Origin: Prunella strophiata
Lineage: Eukaryota; Chordata; Aves; Passeriformes; Prunellidae
Assembly (NCBI GenBank): GCA_036583965.1
Contig: JAZBQD010000034.1
Coordinates: forward strand, 14,383,040 to 14,447,039
DNA: 64,000 bases
Direction: 5' to 3'
Below the pieces are notes generated by a model, which did not search any database, was not told the DNA's origin, and was given only the letters and a program-made list of their open reading frames with translations. A program made the position numbers and the translations under genes. This document shows, piece after piece, positions 48,048 through 63,200 of this stretch. Position 1 is the stretch's first letter. Each line of letters starts with the position of its first letter.

Positions 48048-50819
48048 AAAGGGCATGCTCTTGATGGTATTGTTGATTTTCTGTACAGCACATTGCTGTT
48101 CCTCACTGCCTGCATGGAACAAAAAGATGTACTGACAGAAACTGCTGAAACACACAGTTCAATTACTACCTGTAAATCAGACTTTACATAGAAGAATTAT
48201 GAATGTGTTAAATTAGACCCAAATATTGCCATTATCTTCTCAAGTACCCAAAGGATCTAAAAGTTGTTTCTTTGTCTCTTTTCTCTTGTTATGAGAAATG
48301 CAAGAACATTTAATGCCTAGCTCATGTACTCAATTAAAAAGATGACTGCTATCATGGACAGCTGCATCAGTCTGGACCTTCCTCTTCTGAAGGACCAGCC
48401 CTACAGAATCTCCTATCAATAATTATTTATGAGTATTACAGTGTTTAAAATAGCACCACATCCAACATAAATACTTCCAGAGGGAGGAGGCTGCTTTAGT
48501 ACAGCATCAGTTAGCTAAGAGCAGGGAAATCACTGTTCATTTTTTTCTAGATAAGTAATGAGCAAAGTCTGTCAAAGGAACAATGTAGCCTAGGAGAAGA
48601 GCTCTCCTCTCCATCCTTAATACAGAAAATCTGTATTTTTTCAGATCACATTCCCCCCTAAGGCTACATTCTAGATTGGAGTCACAGTTTCTTCTTTATA
48701 AAGAGCTTAGAAACATAAAGGACTCTGAGCAAGTGTTGTGCACCAAAATGTGTAACAGCTTGTGGATACACAAGCAGGAATCTCTTTAAAATTCTAGAAA
48801 TACCCCTCTTTTTTCACCTTACAGACAGAAACTCTCACTTATAATACACATTAATGAAAGTTGCATGCAGATACCACAGGGGACCGTGGTCTCAAGTGTC
48901 AACGTGGATATAAAAGACAGTGTTGCATCTAAGATCTTGTCTTAGATGAAATAATGGGCAAAGACATATGCATGACTTTCCAAATATAGATTAAGCACTG
49001 AGGGTGCTGATGAGGAGCTACTTTATAAAACTATAGAACCTGTAGGGTTGGTTATTCTACTTTCTCCTCCTCTTTTGCAAGTCTCAAATCAGGAATTTCT
49101 ACTTATTCTTCAGTTTTAACTAGCTATAGAGTTAAGTCAAAACAGGTTAAAAAAAAGATGGGTAAATTTTACAACTATTTTAGATTTAGAACAATTTAAC
49201 TACCTGTATTTTAGAACTCACTTGTATCATAGTATAAGACATATATTTCTGAGAGGGGAGGTCATGGTTTGTATAAAAGCATGACTTTTTCACCTGTACC
49301 AGTGTCTTTTTTATAATCCTTTTCATGTTCCACTTAGCAAAGAGAAATGCTGTTACCATCTTAGAAGTTTGTCCTCAAGTGCAATACAGGGATTGAGCAT
49401 TTTGAAATCTTCCCCCTTATCTATGTAATTCCAGGAAAAGAAAAAAAAAAATCCACAGTAGTGAGAAATAATTTTCAAAATAATTTTCACCATTACAAAA
49501 GTGTAAAATTCTGCTCTGGAGGTGAAGGAAGTGACAAGCACCAAAGCCTGTTCATTTTTGTTACAAGGAGGCCATTTCAAAGTTGGCTCCATCAATATAA
49601 AATACCAAAGAGAGACATTCAGTAAAAATGCAGTTATGCTGTTAAGTTTTGTATAGCAGCTGCTCCAATGTGCATTAAACACAATTATGGTATCAAGAGG
49701 CATTAATACTGTTTGCAATGTTTTGTGAGACTAAAAGCAATTAATTAAAAGGCAATATGGTGGCACATAATGGATTCTGGCTACTTGCCACTATGAGCAA
49801 TAATGGAGTTCATTGAAATTATTGTAATAATTGCACAGATTTTTTTTCATTGGAGTGGAACTTTCCATCCCCTATTTACACATCAAGTGTTGGGTCAATG
49901 AGCATTTGAGAATCTTCTTTTTTCCCCTTGGAAAACACACATGCAAATACAAAACTAAAGGACAGATTTCATGTCAGCCAAAAATGATTACAAATATTTC
50001 TGCTCTCCTGCTTATAAGGGTAATTATTCTAGGCATTGTATTTCTACTGCATAAACAAATAAATAGTGACAAGTGCTATCAGAAAATGCCACCATGATTT
50101 GACTGGCAGAAGGTCTAGGCAGGCAAATCTAGAGTGCTCTACAGACAGCCTTTTAATAAAACTAATTTTTGTTTATAAATTAGAATCATGGGCCATTAAG
50201 CTTTCTGTGATTAAACATAATGCTACCCAACTAGTCAAACAAAGCAATGAGCCACGAAAGACAGGTGAGATTATATATTTTCCTAATTTCAGTTTGGAAA
50301 TCTAAAAAGCAACCTTGTCAACTAGCAGTGATTTTGTCCTGCATAGATCCGTGGTCATGTAATCCAGCCATGACATTCAAGATAATGTTTCCTTGGAAGT
50401 TACTTGGGAAAAAAAACCCCTAAACCCCTTTCATATTTTCTGTGGAAACCCCTTTACATCTGTTTTTACCTTGTCCTCCTTGTTTCATAGCACTTATGTG
50501 CTTTACTGAAATACTGTACACCTGCCTGAAGGACTGCAAAACACTACAGGAAACAGAATGTGTGATGAGAAAAAAGAGTCTATAGCCTTATCTGAACCTT
50601 TTTGCAACTTTGTCTTTCTTCCTTGTTAGATTATCTTCTACCACTTTGTCTTGGGTTACAATGAAAGTTGTAACCAGAAGTATGTACTCTATTACCATCT
50701 ACATAGGATGTTAAAATAGGTAGAGAAGTGTTCTTTACCTTCTGCATGATTCAGCTCTCTGAATGATAACTCCCTCGAGGGAGCTATCTCCTCTCATGGG
50801 CCATCAAGTCTCACTGCAT

Positions 50820-51233
50820 GACTCACAGAATCACATCATTGTGAGATGCCCCACCCAGAGGGAGGAATCAAACATTCCTACCTGGATATAAACTGTGGTT
50901 TGGAACACCATGAGATGCCCAGAGCACAAGAGCTTGATAACCACCACTGGACCTCCAGAGAAGGACTAGACCTTTCTGCAGGATCACAGCTTCAGGAGAA
51001 CCACATCCATCATTCCAACAGGATTGCAGCCACCATTTTATTGGGCTGCTACCATCACCCTGACCAACAGGGTGTCAGGTTGTATTCTGACTTTTGTCAG
51101 TTTAAGCCAGTATCTCTGTACTATTGCCTTCATTTTAATTTTCCTGTTAAATTGTAGTTCTGACTTGGAATCTCTCACAAGATATTTGTGTGGAGTTAAT
51201 TCCTCCCGTTGGTCTGCCCTCAAACTAGCACAC
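50820..51233 (+). mobile_element. LTR-like element, probably a solo LTR
   Basis: The block carries CACATCATTGTGAGATGCCC at the left, a TATA box in CTGGATATAAACTG near 50884, then CCAGAGAAGGACTAGACC, and ATTGCCTTCATTTTAATTTT with TCCTGTTAAATTG, followed by TTGGAATCTCTCAC. The order and wording resemble songbird ERV-L-type LTRs, and the right border may be ...CTAGCACA at 51232. No target duplication or internal viral genes were seen, and both borders are approximate. Confidence 0.42.
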
Positions 51234-54200
51234 ACTTACACAGCTTACAACTGCCCTGAACTTGCCTTCTATGCAACCTTTGTTAAATCAAGCTTTGCTT
51301 ACAGCTTTTAACAGTTTCTTATCCTTCTAATTGCTTTCCTGGTCTTGACATGATGACCTCATTCCTATTCTCATACTCAAGGGACTCAGTGTCTTTCAAA
51401 AAGACTCAAGCTCTTCTATTGCAAATTGTAAAAATCACTTTACTGTCCAGTGATGCTTAAAACACATTTAGCAACTTTCTAGAATCCCATATCTCTTCTC
51501 ACTTTCTGTAAATGGAATTTACATGAATACTATGAAATGATTTTTTAAGGGACAATCATAATAGTAGATTTTTATTTTGCCCCGGGGCTTCACAACATTT
51601 TTGTGCATTTAGTTATCAGCATCATTATTTTCCTCTTTCCTGATAATATACTAATTTTTATTTAAAATATAATAGCTAAAAAAATGTTTTACATTATTGA
51701 TTTCTTTTTCAAAAGTGCCTTTCTGGATATATTCAAAATAATGCTCCGAGTTCTACTCAGTCAGATAACTTAAATGAGGACATCTGGACTGAGTATACAA
51801 GGCTTGTCTATTCTTTTTATTCTTCATCATCTCATGCAAAATTCTTAAAAATCAGCACAAAACCCCTCCCCGTGACAGAGGGTTGTGGCAGAAATTCCTT
51901 GCTGTGGTAATTCACCTGAACAAGACAACGACTAGAATTTCTTTTTCAGATAGTGTTTTTATGTACAAGGTGTTCCAAAGTGAGTTACAAAGTATGAAGT
52001 TATAAAGCAGCCTGACAGAGCAGAAACTGTGAACTCAAAGAACGTTGTATGCTTCTAAAGGCTCCAGCATGTTTCAAAAATTGGGTATGGGAAACAAGCT
52101 GCTAAATTAGAAATGCTTTGGTCTAGTTGGAAAATGAGTTAAAATAGCAGAGAACATTACCAAAGGACTGCAACAAGGTCTGGTGATGAAGGATCATCCA
52201 AATGTCAGGAGGGGAATACAAAAGGAACTCTTAGTTTTACTATTTGCCCAATTACCACATTGTGTTGGCTGATAAGCCATATTCTACTGAACCATCAGAC
52301 CTTGAATAAATACCATTTGGATGGTAATGTGGGCAGTAATGCCAAGGGGCTCAGCAGTCAGCCTGTCATGGGAGACTGGGAGAGACTCCTCACTCCATCC
52401 TGACTACAGAGAGGTGCTCAGTGGCACTGCAGGGAAGTCTGTGCTAACCCTCAGAGAGCTTCCTCCTGCCAGAGGATACTCAATATAAATACATAACAGT
52501 GATGATAAAATGCATGTCACCAACCAAAACTGAACGTAGAGCTCTGCTCAGAGCTGCCACAAGGAAAAGCAGTGTGCTGATACAATTTGGTACATACATA
52601 CACAATCTCTCACACTGTTTGTAATTCTGCTTCAATCATTTTTCTTGTCTAGAGATTGAAACATAAAAACAAGAGCATGCAGCCACACAGCTGAGATGTG
52701 ACCATAGGTGGTAGTTCCAAACCAAAAGCCTCTCTCTCTTTTGAATTACACTCAGTCACAGAGATCTCTCCATGTCAGAATTCAGCTACTCTCAAGTTTA
52801 ATCCTTCCTGAAGGTCATACAGGGGCAGGCACAGAGCAAACAGCAGGGATGTTCAGCAGCCAGACAAGCCCTGGTGATCCCTGGATCTTTCTGAACTGTC
52901 TTTCCCATGCCCCAGGGCTGGCCCAAGGCAGGAGCCAAGCACACCTCAGACCTGCTGTCCACAGATCTGGATGTCAAGGAGTTCTGCCCTCCCAGCCCAC
53001 TCCACACTGTGGGAAGCCCCTGTGCTAGAAAAACTGAGGCTGAAAAGCCATTACTAAAATGGACATCATACACCAACAGGTTTAAGAAATTCTGAAAGTT
53101 ATTTTTTTCCCCATTTTTAGATAATCATTCCCAAATGCATGCTGTGCTATAGAAAAAAAAACAGCTAAATAAAAAAGGAATCAAATAAGGATATGTGATA
53201 AAACATATAAATTCCCATTTATTAAAGTCCATTTTTGTAAAGGAAATTTGTTTCATCTTCCATAAACTGGACTTTCAGCATTTAAAAAACCCCTTTCTTT
53301 GCTTATAATAAAGACCTACAATAAGACTGCAAATGGAAAACTTTTCACAGGAGAGGAAATTTCTGTTTTGATCCAAGTGGTTGAAAAAATGATTAAAACC
53401 TGCAGTGTTCCACAGCTGTAGCTGAAACAAACTCTGACATGTGAAGGTTATTTTATGAAGAGTAATGAATAATCTAAGTTGGATGTGCAGTTCTCTCACT
53501 TCTTGATCTTTGTAATAAGAAATCAGTAATGAAAAGAGCATCGCTGGTATCTTTTGTTGCAAGGTATTCTTCCCTCCTTGCAATCATTTATCATTCAGAT
53601 TAAATAAGTGCAGGGGTTTTTTATCACATCAAAGAGCAAATAAGTAAATTTGAAAAAAAGCATTGCAGCTGTAAGAAGGAGCTTGTTAGAAACAGCCATT
53701 GCAACAACTTTTTACTTAAAAGATCAGGTCATCAATCCAGAAAGGTTTCTTTCATAACATAATTATTTTTCCATTAACATAGTTTTGCTAAGTGCAAATT
53801 AAGCATAGAGTAATGGAGATATTTAAAATATATGTTTCTATTTACTAAAACTAATTGCCATATGCAAACTGTATTTTGTAAGAATTCACAGTAGTCATCA
53901 GTACAAAGACAAAACCCTGCTGAATTCCCCAGACATAGTATTAAAACTGATTAAAAGGAAGTGTTAACTTTCTTTTTCTTTAAAAAAAGCCCAAAACCCA
54001 AAAATTTTGAGTGCATTGCTCATGGTTGAGCAATGAAATACAGAAATAAAAAGGATATTTAACTCAGAGTGAAAAAAATAGGGTTTTCTGAAAAAAATTA
54101 AAAAGTCAATGTTAAGCTTCTAAACAGTATCTCAGGCTCTCCAGTATTGCAGAAGAAGGGATTAAAAAATTTAAAAAGACACTAGAAAAGTTTCAGTCTT

Positions 54201-57200
54201 TGCTGGTTGTTATCTTTTCACTATGGTCTGAGACAATGACGATTTTGGGAAGATAATCTCAGAAAATTACTATTTTCCTAGATAAAAAGCCAAGAAGCAC
54301 CAGCCTGTGTGATTTAAGTACTCTTCATGCTGGAAGATACAAAGAAACACCTGAAATAGTCAGTCTTGTAGGCTGGACAGGTGGCAGCAGTGAATTATCA
54401 GATTATTATGACAGCCTGGCCCAGTCATTTGGTAATGTATTTTCAGTTTTAAATATTCCTTGTACAAGAGTATAATCTCAAAGGTATGATTTCACTTTTT
54501 CTGAGCTACTGGAGTCAGCAGAGCATCCCAGTCCCAGGGAGGATCACCACCCCATATGCCAGTGTGGCTCTGGGGTTGGTCTGCTCATTACATTGTCTGC
54601 AGCCCGGAGCCCTCTCAGCCTGGCTGTGGAGCTCCAAGATGTGACTCTGCTCCAAAGCAGAAAGCTGTGTAGCTGTGGCTAAAGGCACTGAGCCCAAGCT
54701 AATGAGCCCCTTGGAGACATGGGATTTAATGGCCTGGCCTCACTGCCTCTGCCTCACACAGCACTTGTCTTGAGTAGGTGGAGTAAAGCCTGCCAGCAAA
54801 AGCACATCTGCACCCCTCTAAGAGCCTGTGCTGCTGTTTCCACAGGGAAATGAACTCACAAAGCATGCAGGTATTCCTGAGAGCTCTGCTTGCATTTCCC
54901 AGCTCAGGACTGATTGAAAACCACTGACAAATCTGGCAGCCTGGAAGGTCACATCCCTGAGCCCTCTGCCAAAGTCCTCTGCCAGAGGTCACCACTCCTG
55001 GTCACAGCACATGTGCCTGGGCACACACCTCCTGCTCCTGATGGCACAGCTCACCCTCAGCTCAGCCAGGACACTGCTCTGGGGCTCTGACCTGAACCTT
55101 CCTGCTGGCTGCTCTGCTCAGCAGCAGCCCAGGCCTGAGCTGGGCAACTTCTAAAACTCCTGCAGCAAGACCCACTTGCACTCACCTGGCAAGAGCAACT
55201 GCAAAACTGTGTTCAGCAAAGGGATAAATAAGCTGTGTGCTTGAATTACATCTAAATTGGTTGCTGTGGACAGCACTGAGAATCCAAACTGGTTCTTCAG
55301 AAACCCACACACTCCTTGAAGAGTGTCCCAGGTAGCAAAGGCAGATGCTACCCTTGTGCAGAAACCACAGCAACTTCAAGACTCTCATTCCCTTAAGACA
55401 GAGTAAAAAAATAGAATTGCTACTAACTAAAACAGCAAAGAAAATAAACCACACAGTACAAGTACTTTAGCTATTTGGTATTTTAGTCTTGGAGATCTAT
55501 AAAACCACTGATGAAAGCTCATGAAACAGTGTTGCCTACAAAGTTCAAGATGTAAAGGCTGGTCTCCTAGTAAAGTCAAGCAGTAATCCTCTGAGTCAGA
55601 TTACACTACCAAAGACATCTTTAATACTTTATTAAATGAATCAGTTTGCTTGCTATTGCTTTGATCATTCTCAACAACATGCAGGCAATAAACACTGACA
55701 AAAGCTCAGGACTAGACCACTGCTACAGTACTGCTTTTTCTCATATAGTCACAACACACAATTTCTTTTCACAGATCCTGTGTCTCCTGAGATTATCATA
55801 ACACAAAGATATAAGGAAGAGAAAACATGCTTCTTTTCCCAAGTGGTTTTACTCTGACAGCACTTTCTACTTAGTCACTATCAGTACTTTCCTTGTATTC
55901 TCATGTTTTGTGTCTACATCAACTTATTTAATTTCCTGGCACTATCACACCACCGGTGGGAGTAACAGAGCTGTCACATCACCTGCACTTTTTCTGAACT
56001 TTGGGGAAAATGGTGACTGTGCCAGCTGCCACTCAACCACAGCAGATGCACTGCAGAGGGTGGATGAAGAAGGGATCACTGCAGGGAAGACCTTCATCTG
56101 CCAGTTTCTGTTCTGGATGGGTCTGACACAGGAACACAGAGAAGATACCACTCAAAAAGACACCAAAGAGGAGCAATTTGGAAGCACATACAGCACCTGA
56201 ACTGACCTAGCAATAGGTGAACAGTTTCATTAATGTTTGTAAATTAATAAGTTTCTGACCAGACACCATGCAAGCACAAATTACAAATTATTAATACTAA
56301 GTCAAACAATAAAATCAGTGATCCTGCAAAATGACAATAACAGGTAGAACACCTCTATCTATATGATGTATGTACTTTAAGAACTACTTAAGGTCAAGTT
56401 TCCAGCTGTGAGTACTACTGGCTGCTCCCCAAATGTGTTTGAAAGAAGTGATTCATGGCCTCAGGTGCTTTGATAGAAGCTTACACAGTGTGGCAATGGC
56501 CTAATTAAGAGGGGAGAGGTGTGTGTATCAGGTTATTTGGCCTTAATATCTATAAAACCTGGCATTCTCTTTATAACCAGAAAAAGAACACCTGCCTAGA
56601 CTGAAGTCAGAGGGTGGTTTGGCCTGAAAGCATCCACACACACACACAGGTCTGCAGTCTACTGACCATGCTGCTCAGAAAGTCTCAGAGCTCCACAACC
56701 CCCTCTCTGGCTAATTAAAACTCCAGACAAAGTAGAAAATTACAGTATTAATTCTCTACTCGCTGTGCTGGCTGGTTTTGTAAGCAATTCCTAGCAGACC
56801 TGCCTGAAAAGCCTTTTGGTAAAAATAAGATAATGAGTTAGAAAAAGGAATAAAAAAGAACACCCACCCACACCTGGTGTGGAAAGGCCACTTCTGAGGA
56901 TCTCAATGCCTTATCTTCCAGAGGATGTTAATGAAGAACTTCACTGCACACAAAAGAAGGAGGAGAGGCAGAGAGATGAAGCAGAGGGAGGGATGGCTTG
57001 GGAGAAACATCCCTGTTCTCTAAAAAGATCTTCTGTAAATCCTTATGGTTTGCTGTCCAATCCAGAACAGACTATTTACAAGTTATCTGCAAGACTCAAA
57101 TCCATAAATTAATTTTAAATAAGAGGTTGTAAAATTCTTTCAATATGACAGGAACATTAACACTGCCCAGTATGTGTGAGTACTAACTTCCTGAATTTCT

Positions 57201-60200
57201 GCTTTTCAAATGTACTATTAACAGTTCCAGGCTAAAATATGTATACTGCATGCTCAGGCAAACCTCCAGCTGCATAGAAATGAAATATTACTGAAAGAGG
57301 TTGTTTACAAGAGCCAGCTGGAGCAGCTAATACATATTATAATATGCTAAGCTCTGATAGTCCCATATCAGTTGCAATTACTTAAAAATGCAGTAGCTCT
57401 AAGATTGAGGCAAATTAAATTCTCTTTATTCATGAAGTAACTAAAACAATGGGCAAGGAAATAAAACAATATCTGTGGTAAAAGGTAACAATTGGTAACA
57501 GACAGGCTGCAGGCAGCAAAATATGCTTGTTGACAGCACCCCTGGAGAATGCTAAAGAAAACACCCCGATTTCTTTAATTGGTTCTTACTTACATTATTT
57601 GATCCTGGCACATAAACTCTATTAAAACAATGAAAACAACCTCCTTGGGTTTACTCATTACATAAAGTTTATTTTAAAATGAGACCCTGGGTGCCTAGCA
57701 AAGACTCTCCACTCCTCCAAAGAATTTTTCTAAGGATGACAGGCACAAGCCCAGCCTGCACAGAGAGAGGCAGCCCCAGGTCTGCCCCTCTAAACAACTG
57801 GGCCCACTCCATCCAGATAGCTACTCAAATAATTACAAAGCTCACTAAAAGCAAGAATAGGGAGAAAAGATTGTGTTGACTGGTTTATTCAGACTGATGC
57901 TGCACATGGCTCAAGGCAGGAATAAAAGTGGCACAGCCAAAGAACAAACAGCACGAGTTATTGTGTAAATGTAAAAGGCTGTATCTTTATTTACCTGTGC
58001 AGAGTACCTGCAAAATCTCACCTACCTCTGCTAGCCTTTGTTAACTCAGAATGCTGGATTATTGTCAGTTTTGCAGTTGATGGAGAAACTACTAAAAGCA
58101 TGTTTCCAGAGTGACTGAGGACATGTGGAATTGGATAACCTCAGATTAGGGCACTTGCTTGGAGGGTTCTGCCTGCAATACCACATGGGAGAAAAATCTG
58201 CCCAAGTGCAGAGTAACTCAAGGGTTTGTAATCAGAGGTGTGGAAGGGCAGGAGAGTGAGTGCTGGCTGCTGAACCTGAGGTCAGCACAAGCTCAGCAGG
58301 GGGAACAGGCAATCCCAGAACAATGATATTTAAACATAGGTGCAGTTCTGAAACAGGGAGGAGTTAAAAAAAATAGCACAAAATCATAAGTATGCATGCT
58401 TGTTAATGAGCAGATAGAACTTTACTCTTCAATAACCTGGAGGTCTCTACTGTACAAAGTAATAACAGCAATCTGCCAAAATTAGTTCTGTTTCTGAAGA
58501 GCGATGGGTGAAGGGACAAGGGGGTGTAAGGGCTTGGTCAGTAAAATACAGAGGGCACACAGAGAGTTACAAAAGGATATGGCTATAAGAAACATTTAAA
58601 TAATTTAGAAAATGGCCCTCAGGGTCAGGAAGTTTGGTAGCCTCTGCCCTGCAGCTTCACAGTCTGCATTAACTTGTGCTCAATAGCTCAGGAGCTTAAA
58701 TCCGTGCAAGATTTGCAGAGTACTTCATCCACAAAAGGTGGGAGGAACAACCAGCTGAGCTGGTGGATTCAAATTAAGCCTCAGAAATACAACAAAACTC
58801 TAACATTGGTACGTGTTCCTAGTCCACACCTTCCTAATCCTCCTGAAATTACCATATAAATAAAGTGTCTCTGTGGATTTAGTCAGTTAGTGATCACTTG
58901 CAGACAAATCCCATTATTGGTCACACTAATGGGAAGATTGTAAACAGATAAGAAAAATAAAGAGAATGGATGTTTTTTACAACTATTTTGTAAAAAGGAT
59001 ATTCAAAAATAAAACCTTTCAGAAATCTTATCTTAATGACAATACTATTGTACGTATGGACTAAATATAGCAATAATGTTCTTACCTTTCTGAAATAAAT
59101 TACTATTAGCCATTACAACCATCCCCCTCCCACACAGCCAATACTCAGGCATGACTCTGACAGAGATTGATTCCTCAACTTGACTAATTGGTCTGAGGAT
59201 ACAGAAAATTAACTGGATCCTGCTCTGCCTGAGCTAGCACCTTTTGTCTTTCCTAGGAACGGAAAAAAAGAAAGATTACACAGTACTTATTGTTATGTCA
59301 TTCTCACTAGAAAAAAATTAGAAGTAGTTTTCTCTGCCAGGGTAATTATTTCTTTTGCATAGAAGCTTATAATTTTTGTTTTGTTTGCTTGATAATTGTT
59401 TGTTTTCCTGATGCTTGTTTTAATTATTAAATTTCTAAAAGCTTTTTTAAAAGCCTGGAATTAAGGATGTTATTGCTTTGGAATGGGGAATAGTGAAGGA
59501 TGACTCAGAATTCTCACAGAGGCAAATGCAAACTCATCTTTGCTTGTCTCAAAGTTCACATAAAGAGCCCTGCGACGAAATTGCTGAGGACAGAAACATC
59601 CAGGGTAGTGATGCCCCACTGACATACCACTCATCCTTTAGAACTCTTTGGACTCTGCAAGCACTCCATCTTTGCATTATTTTTTTTCCCTCATACATCT
59701 TTCAGTGCACAAACCAGAATCAACAGGGAACCTCAGAAATGCTGCTCTGAGCAGCACCACCACTGTTTCCTGTGGCTGCCTCCCAGTTAGAGTTTTCAGC
59801 AGCCAACACAGGCTGAAGTTACTCTGCAGCCTCTGCATTAGTGGGGTCACTTACTCTACACAAAACATGACAAATCCACTTGAAGCTATGACATGAATTA
59901 CCCCAGGACAGGTCCCCTCAGGGGACAACCATCTTCTCTGGGGCAGAAGTTTCCCTCCTTAACTGCTCCCCAAGCCAGGCTGTCTTTAAAATATGAACCA
60001 GACATAAAGCTCACAAAAGTTCCCAATGCATTATTCTCTTCTTTTTGTTAACAAAATGATTATTTTTTTATTCCTGTCTCCTTGAGAGTTCTTTTATTTT
60101 CATATTTAAACTTCTATATTTCTTCCTTGAATCTCCCTGGAAGAGCTCTCTGCAGCCTCCTGTGAAGTACTATCAATATTAGTATTCTGCTGCTAATGCA

Positions 60201-63200
60201 GCTCCTCTGCTCTCCAGCTACAGCAGAGTCCCCTAACATAATCATATTGTCTGCCATCCAGAGCAATAAAGATAATCTGTTCTGAACCTCCTCATATACT
60301 GGCAATCTGTGCTTTAGTAGATTACTCTTTGGAGAAATTTAAGGATGTATCTAAATTGTAAAATAAAACTTCAGCAGAAACAGCTTCAAAAGTCAACAAG
60401 ACCACTACTTTATATTAAAACAGAAAGTTCCTATTTTATGCTCCATTTCTTTCCAATATAGATTGTTACTATAAAAGTCTCTATTTGGCTTGTTCTAAAA
60501 CCTGTGTGTTTTCAAAGACCCTGGAAAAATTAACAAGTCAATAAGCAATTCATATCAATGATGATTTTTTTGGTATTACTGAATTCTGCAGTTATGTTTA
60601 CTGTTTCAAGGGGAGTTTATAATTATGCAAATTGCTAAGCAGTCTGCATAATGTACAACATGTTTGGGTTCACTGACTGGAAGCTGAAATACATTTCTTT
60701 AATGCTGTTTGTGTGCTATGCAATTCAGTTTGCATTTCTTATGCTCTACTGCACTGTACCTGTCTCCAGCAGTATCCTTGTCTTTCTGAATTTACATGCA
60801 ACCTCAGTACCTTTGCAGGCATTTGGCTTTCAAGAATTACTTAAATAATTCATGTATGCCAACTTAACATTTTTGCAAAGCAAAGCAACATTTTGATAGC
60901 CCTGTACTTGCTGAAACCTAGTGAAGAGGCTTTCACCCTTTTCATTATAAGCTCAATTGTTATCATCATAGTTAAACACTGTTCTAAGCTGTGTATATGA
61001 CATTTAAGTGGGTGTTGTTTTATTTCCCAAATCAGATTTTCTTATATACACTCCATTGCTTTAAACACTGCATACCATAAATATCCTGTCTGTAGTCACT
61101 AACAGACTGTAGTATTAGACTATAATATTTCATTTTCACCTGCTTGTGCAAGGCAGTTCTGTGACTGGCTCTGTCCCAGCCTTGTGAATCCTCTGGCCTG
61201 TAGTGCTGTTCATCAGTCAGGTTTCCTTGGCTTTGAGACAAAATTAGCTCCTGGCTCTTGCCCAAGGCCTGGATGAAGCCCCAAACTGATGTGGTCAGCC
61301 CTGGTCCACTCTCACTGAATCCTAGGGTTATCACCCAGGAAGGAGTTGGGGAGGAAAACTACAAAAGTTGCATCAAGCTAAGCATGAAACCAGTTGGAAA
61401 GTTTTACTTTCTTCAACATCTGCTGCTCACTGTGGTGGCAAGACAGCACTCCCCCTGTCCTGGGATTGACCAGGGCTGACCAGCAAGTGGTGTTTTCTAT
61501 TTTCATGTTTGCAGCAGCCTCTCAGAATCACAGTCAACACTGCCTCGTGCCCCTTCTGCACACATCTCCCTTGTGCTACAATGGCAAAATTTTAGTAGGT
61601 GATTAATTAGACTAATTATTAACTTCAGCCCATTCTCAGAGTGTGGGATGCTATGCAAGCTGACAGACTCAAAACCACAGAAGGTCTTGACTCAGTTCTG
61701 GTTATGCTGTTATATGGTCTCTGTGGGACAGTGATGCCCAATTAACTTATATCACTGTCTACAAACTTAATAGAGTTTTATAGCTAGATATATCTGTGGC
61801 ATTTTTTTCATGCTTTCATATCTGAGGTGAGCTGAAAATGGTTTTTGTTCTGCTGGTGCAGGCCTGTAGTGGGTTAGACCCAGCAAGCCTGGGAGTAGGC
61901 GTGGGAGAGGGTGTGCAATGCCAGACTTGATTTTCCCATTCTACCCAGCAGTCAGTATGAAATCCACTCTTATTAGCCATTTCTGAAAGAGAAGATATTA
62001 AATTAACATCCACCCTTCAAAATAAAAGAAAATATTCTGGAAGAATTTTTTTTCCACCTTGTGTCTGCTTTCGATGTCAGTTATTTTGTGACTAAAGTTG
62101 AAAATGGATTTTATAATTTTCTAATATCCCCTTATTTTAAAAGAGGAATTTGTTTCAGCACTTTCTAAGCTCCCTTGTATAATTATATGAAAAATAGGAA
62201 ATATTCTTCCTCTAGGGAATAAACCAGCTCACGCAGTTAAGAAGAAATTTTCCTTGGAGACAGATAATTTCATAATTAGCCACTACAGGATTTCTGGTGG
62301 CTTCCAGCTATTATGGGGAAAAAAAAATATTCAACCAGCCTGACTCATTAGCCTCAAATAACATCACCATAATTGTGTTTGGACTGGACAGTAGTGGGGT
62401 GGACAAAAGCTCTGATAAAAATGCCAAAAACCAACCCAGACCACCATTATCATCAACGCCTCCTTTTTCCATTTTTTGTTTTCTTTCATGTTTTAATTGA
62501 GTTTATTCTCAATTTCCCCACCAAGTTTATGCTTAATAAATTAAACAACATTTCTATTGGTCAGAACAAGCACTTTCTATGTTTGCTAACTGGAAGATTT
62601 TGAGCTTATCTATGTGATCAGGTGACACTTCTGCTACAGATTTGTCTGTCTGTATTGTGACCACACATGTGCAAGATCCAATAACACAGTGACTGATGTT
62701 GTAATTTCAATTCTCCTGTTTCTTTGTAAGACCTCAGAAAGTGCTTTAAAACAATCAGGTCTTTCTTGTGCCAAGATGTGCAACTTATCAAAATATGTAA
62801 AAGTTCCTTCTTGAAGGAATACAGAATTTCATTGAATGAAAAGAACAAGGGCACGTGGAAAGATGGCTATAGAGCTACAGTGAGAAAAGTATTTGTCCAA
62901 CATTATTAGAAGTACTCCAGATTTCTCAAGAGTCTCAAATCCAGACCCTTAGTAACAGATCATCTTTATTCCTCTTCCTGGAAGGTGATAATTTTCACCT
63001 AAACAGATCAACCATTTCTCAGAATATATGCCAGATGTTACAGTAAGACAGAGCTCATATAGCGTTTATAAACATTCTACCTGCACTTCTCACAGTAACT
63101 AAATCAGCTAATTGATTCCTATTGTTATCTGTGCATTAAGCATCCTTCCATCATCACTTCCTGTTCAAGAAAAATGCACAAATCAGTCATATCCTTTAAA

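Larger units (their letters stand above)
45325..50819. other. AT-rich non-coding stretch
   Basis: No gene or repeat family recognised in about 5.5 kb. Simple tracts are a 15-base poly(A) at 46437-46451 and an (AATTAA)n-like tract at 48024-48047. The longest frame (minus 49353-49718) has no recognised motif. Confidence 0.5.

Noticed and set aside
55910..56200. 96-codon plus frame with a 68-codon minus frame opposite
   Set aside because: Neither shows a known motif or clear exon borders; no basis to choose a strand.
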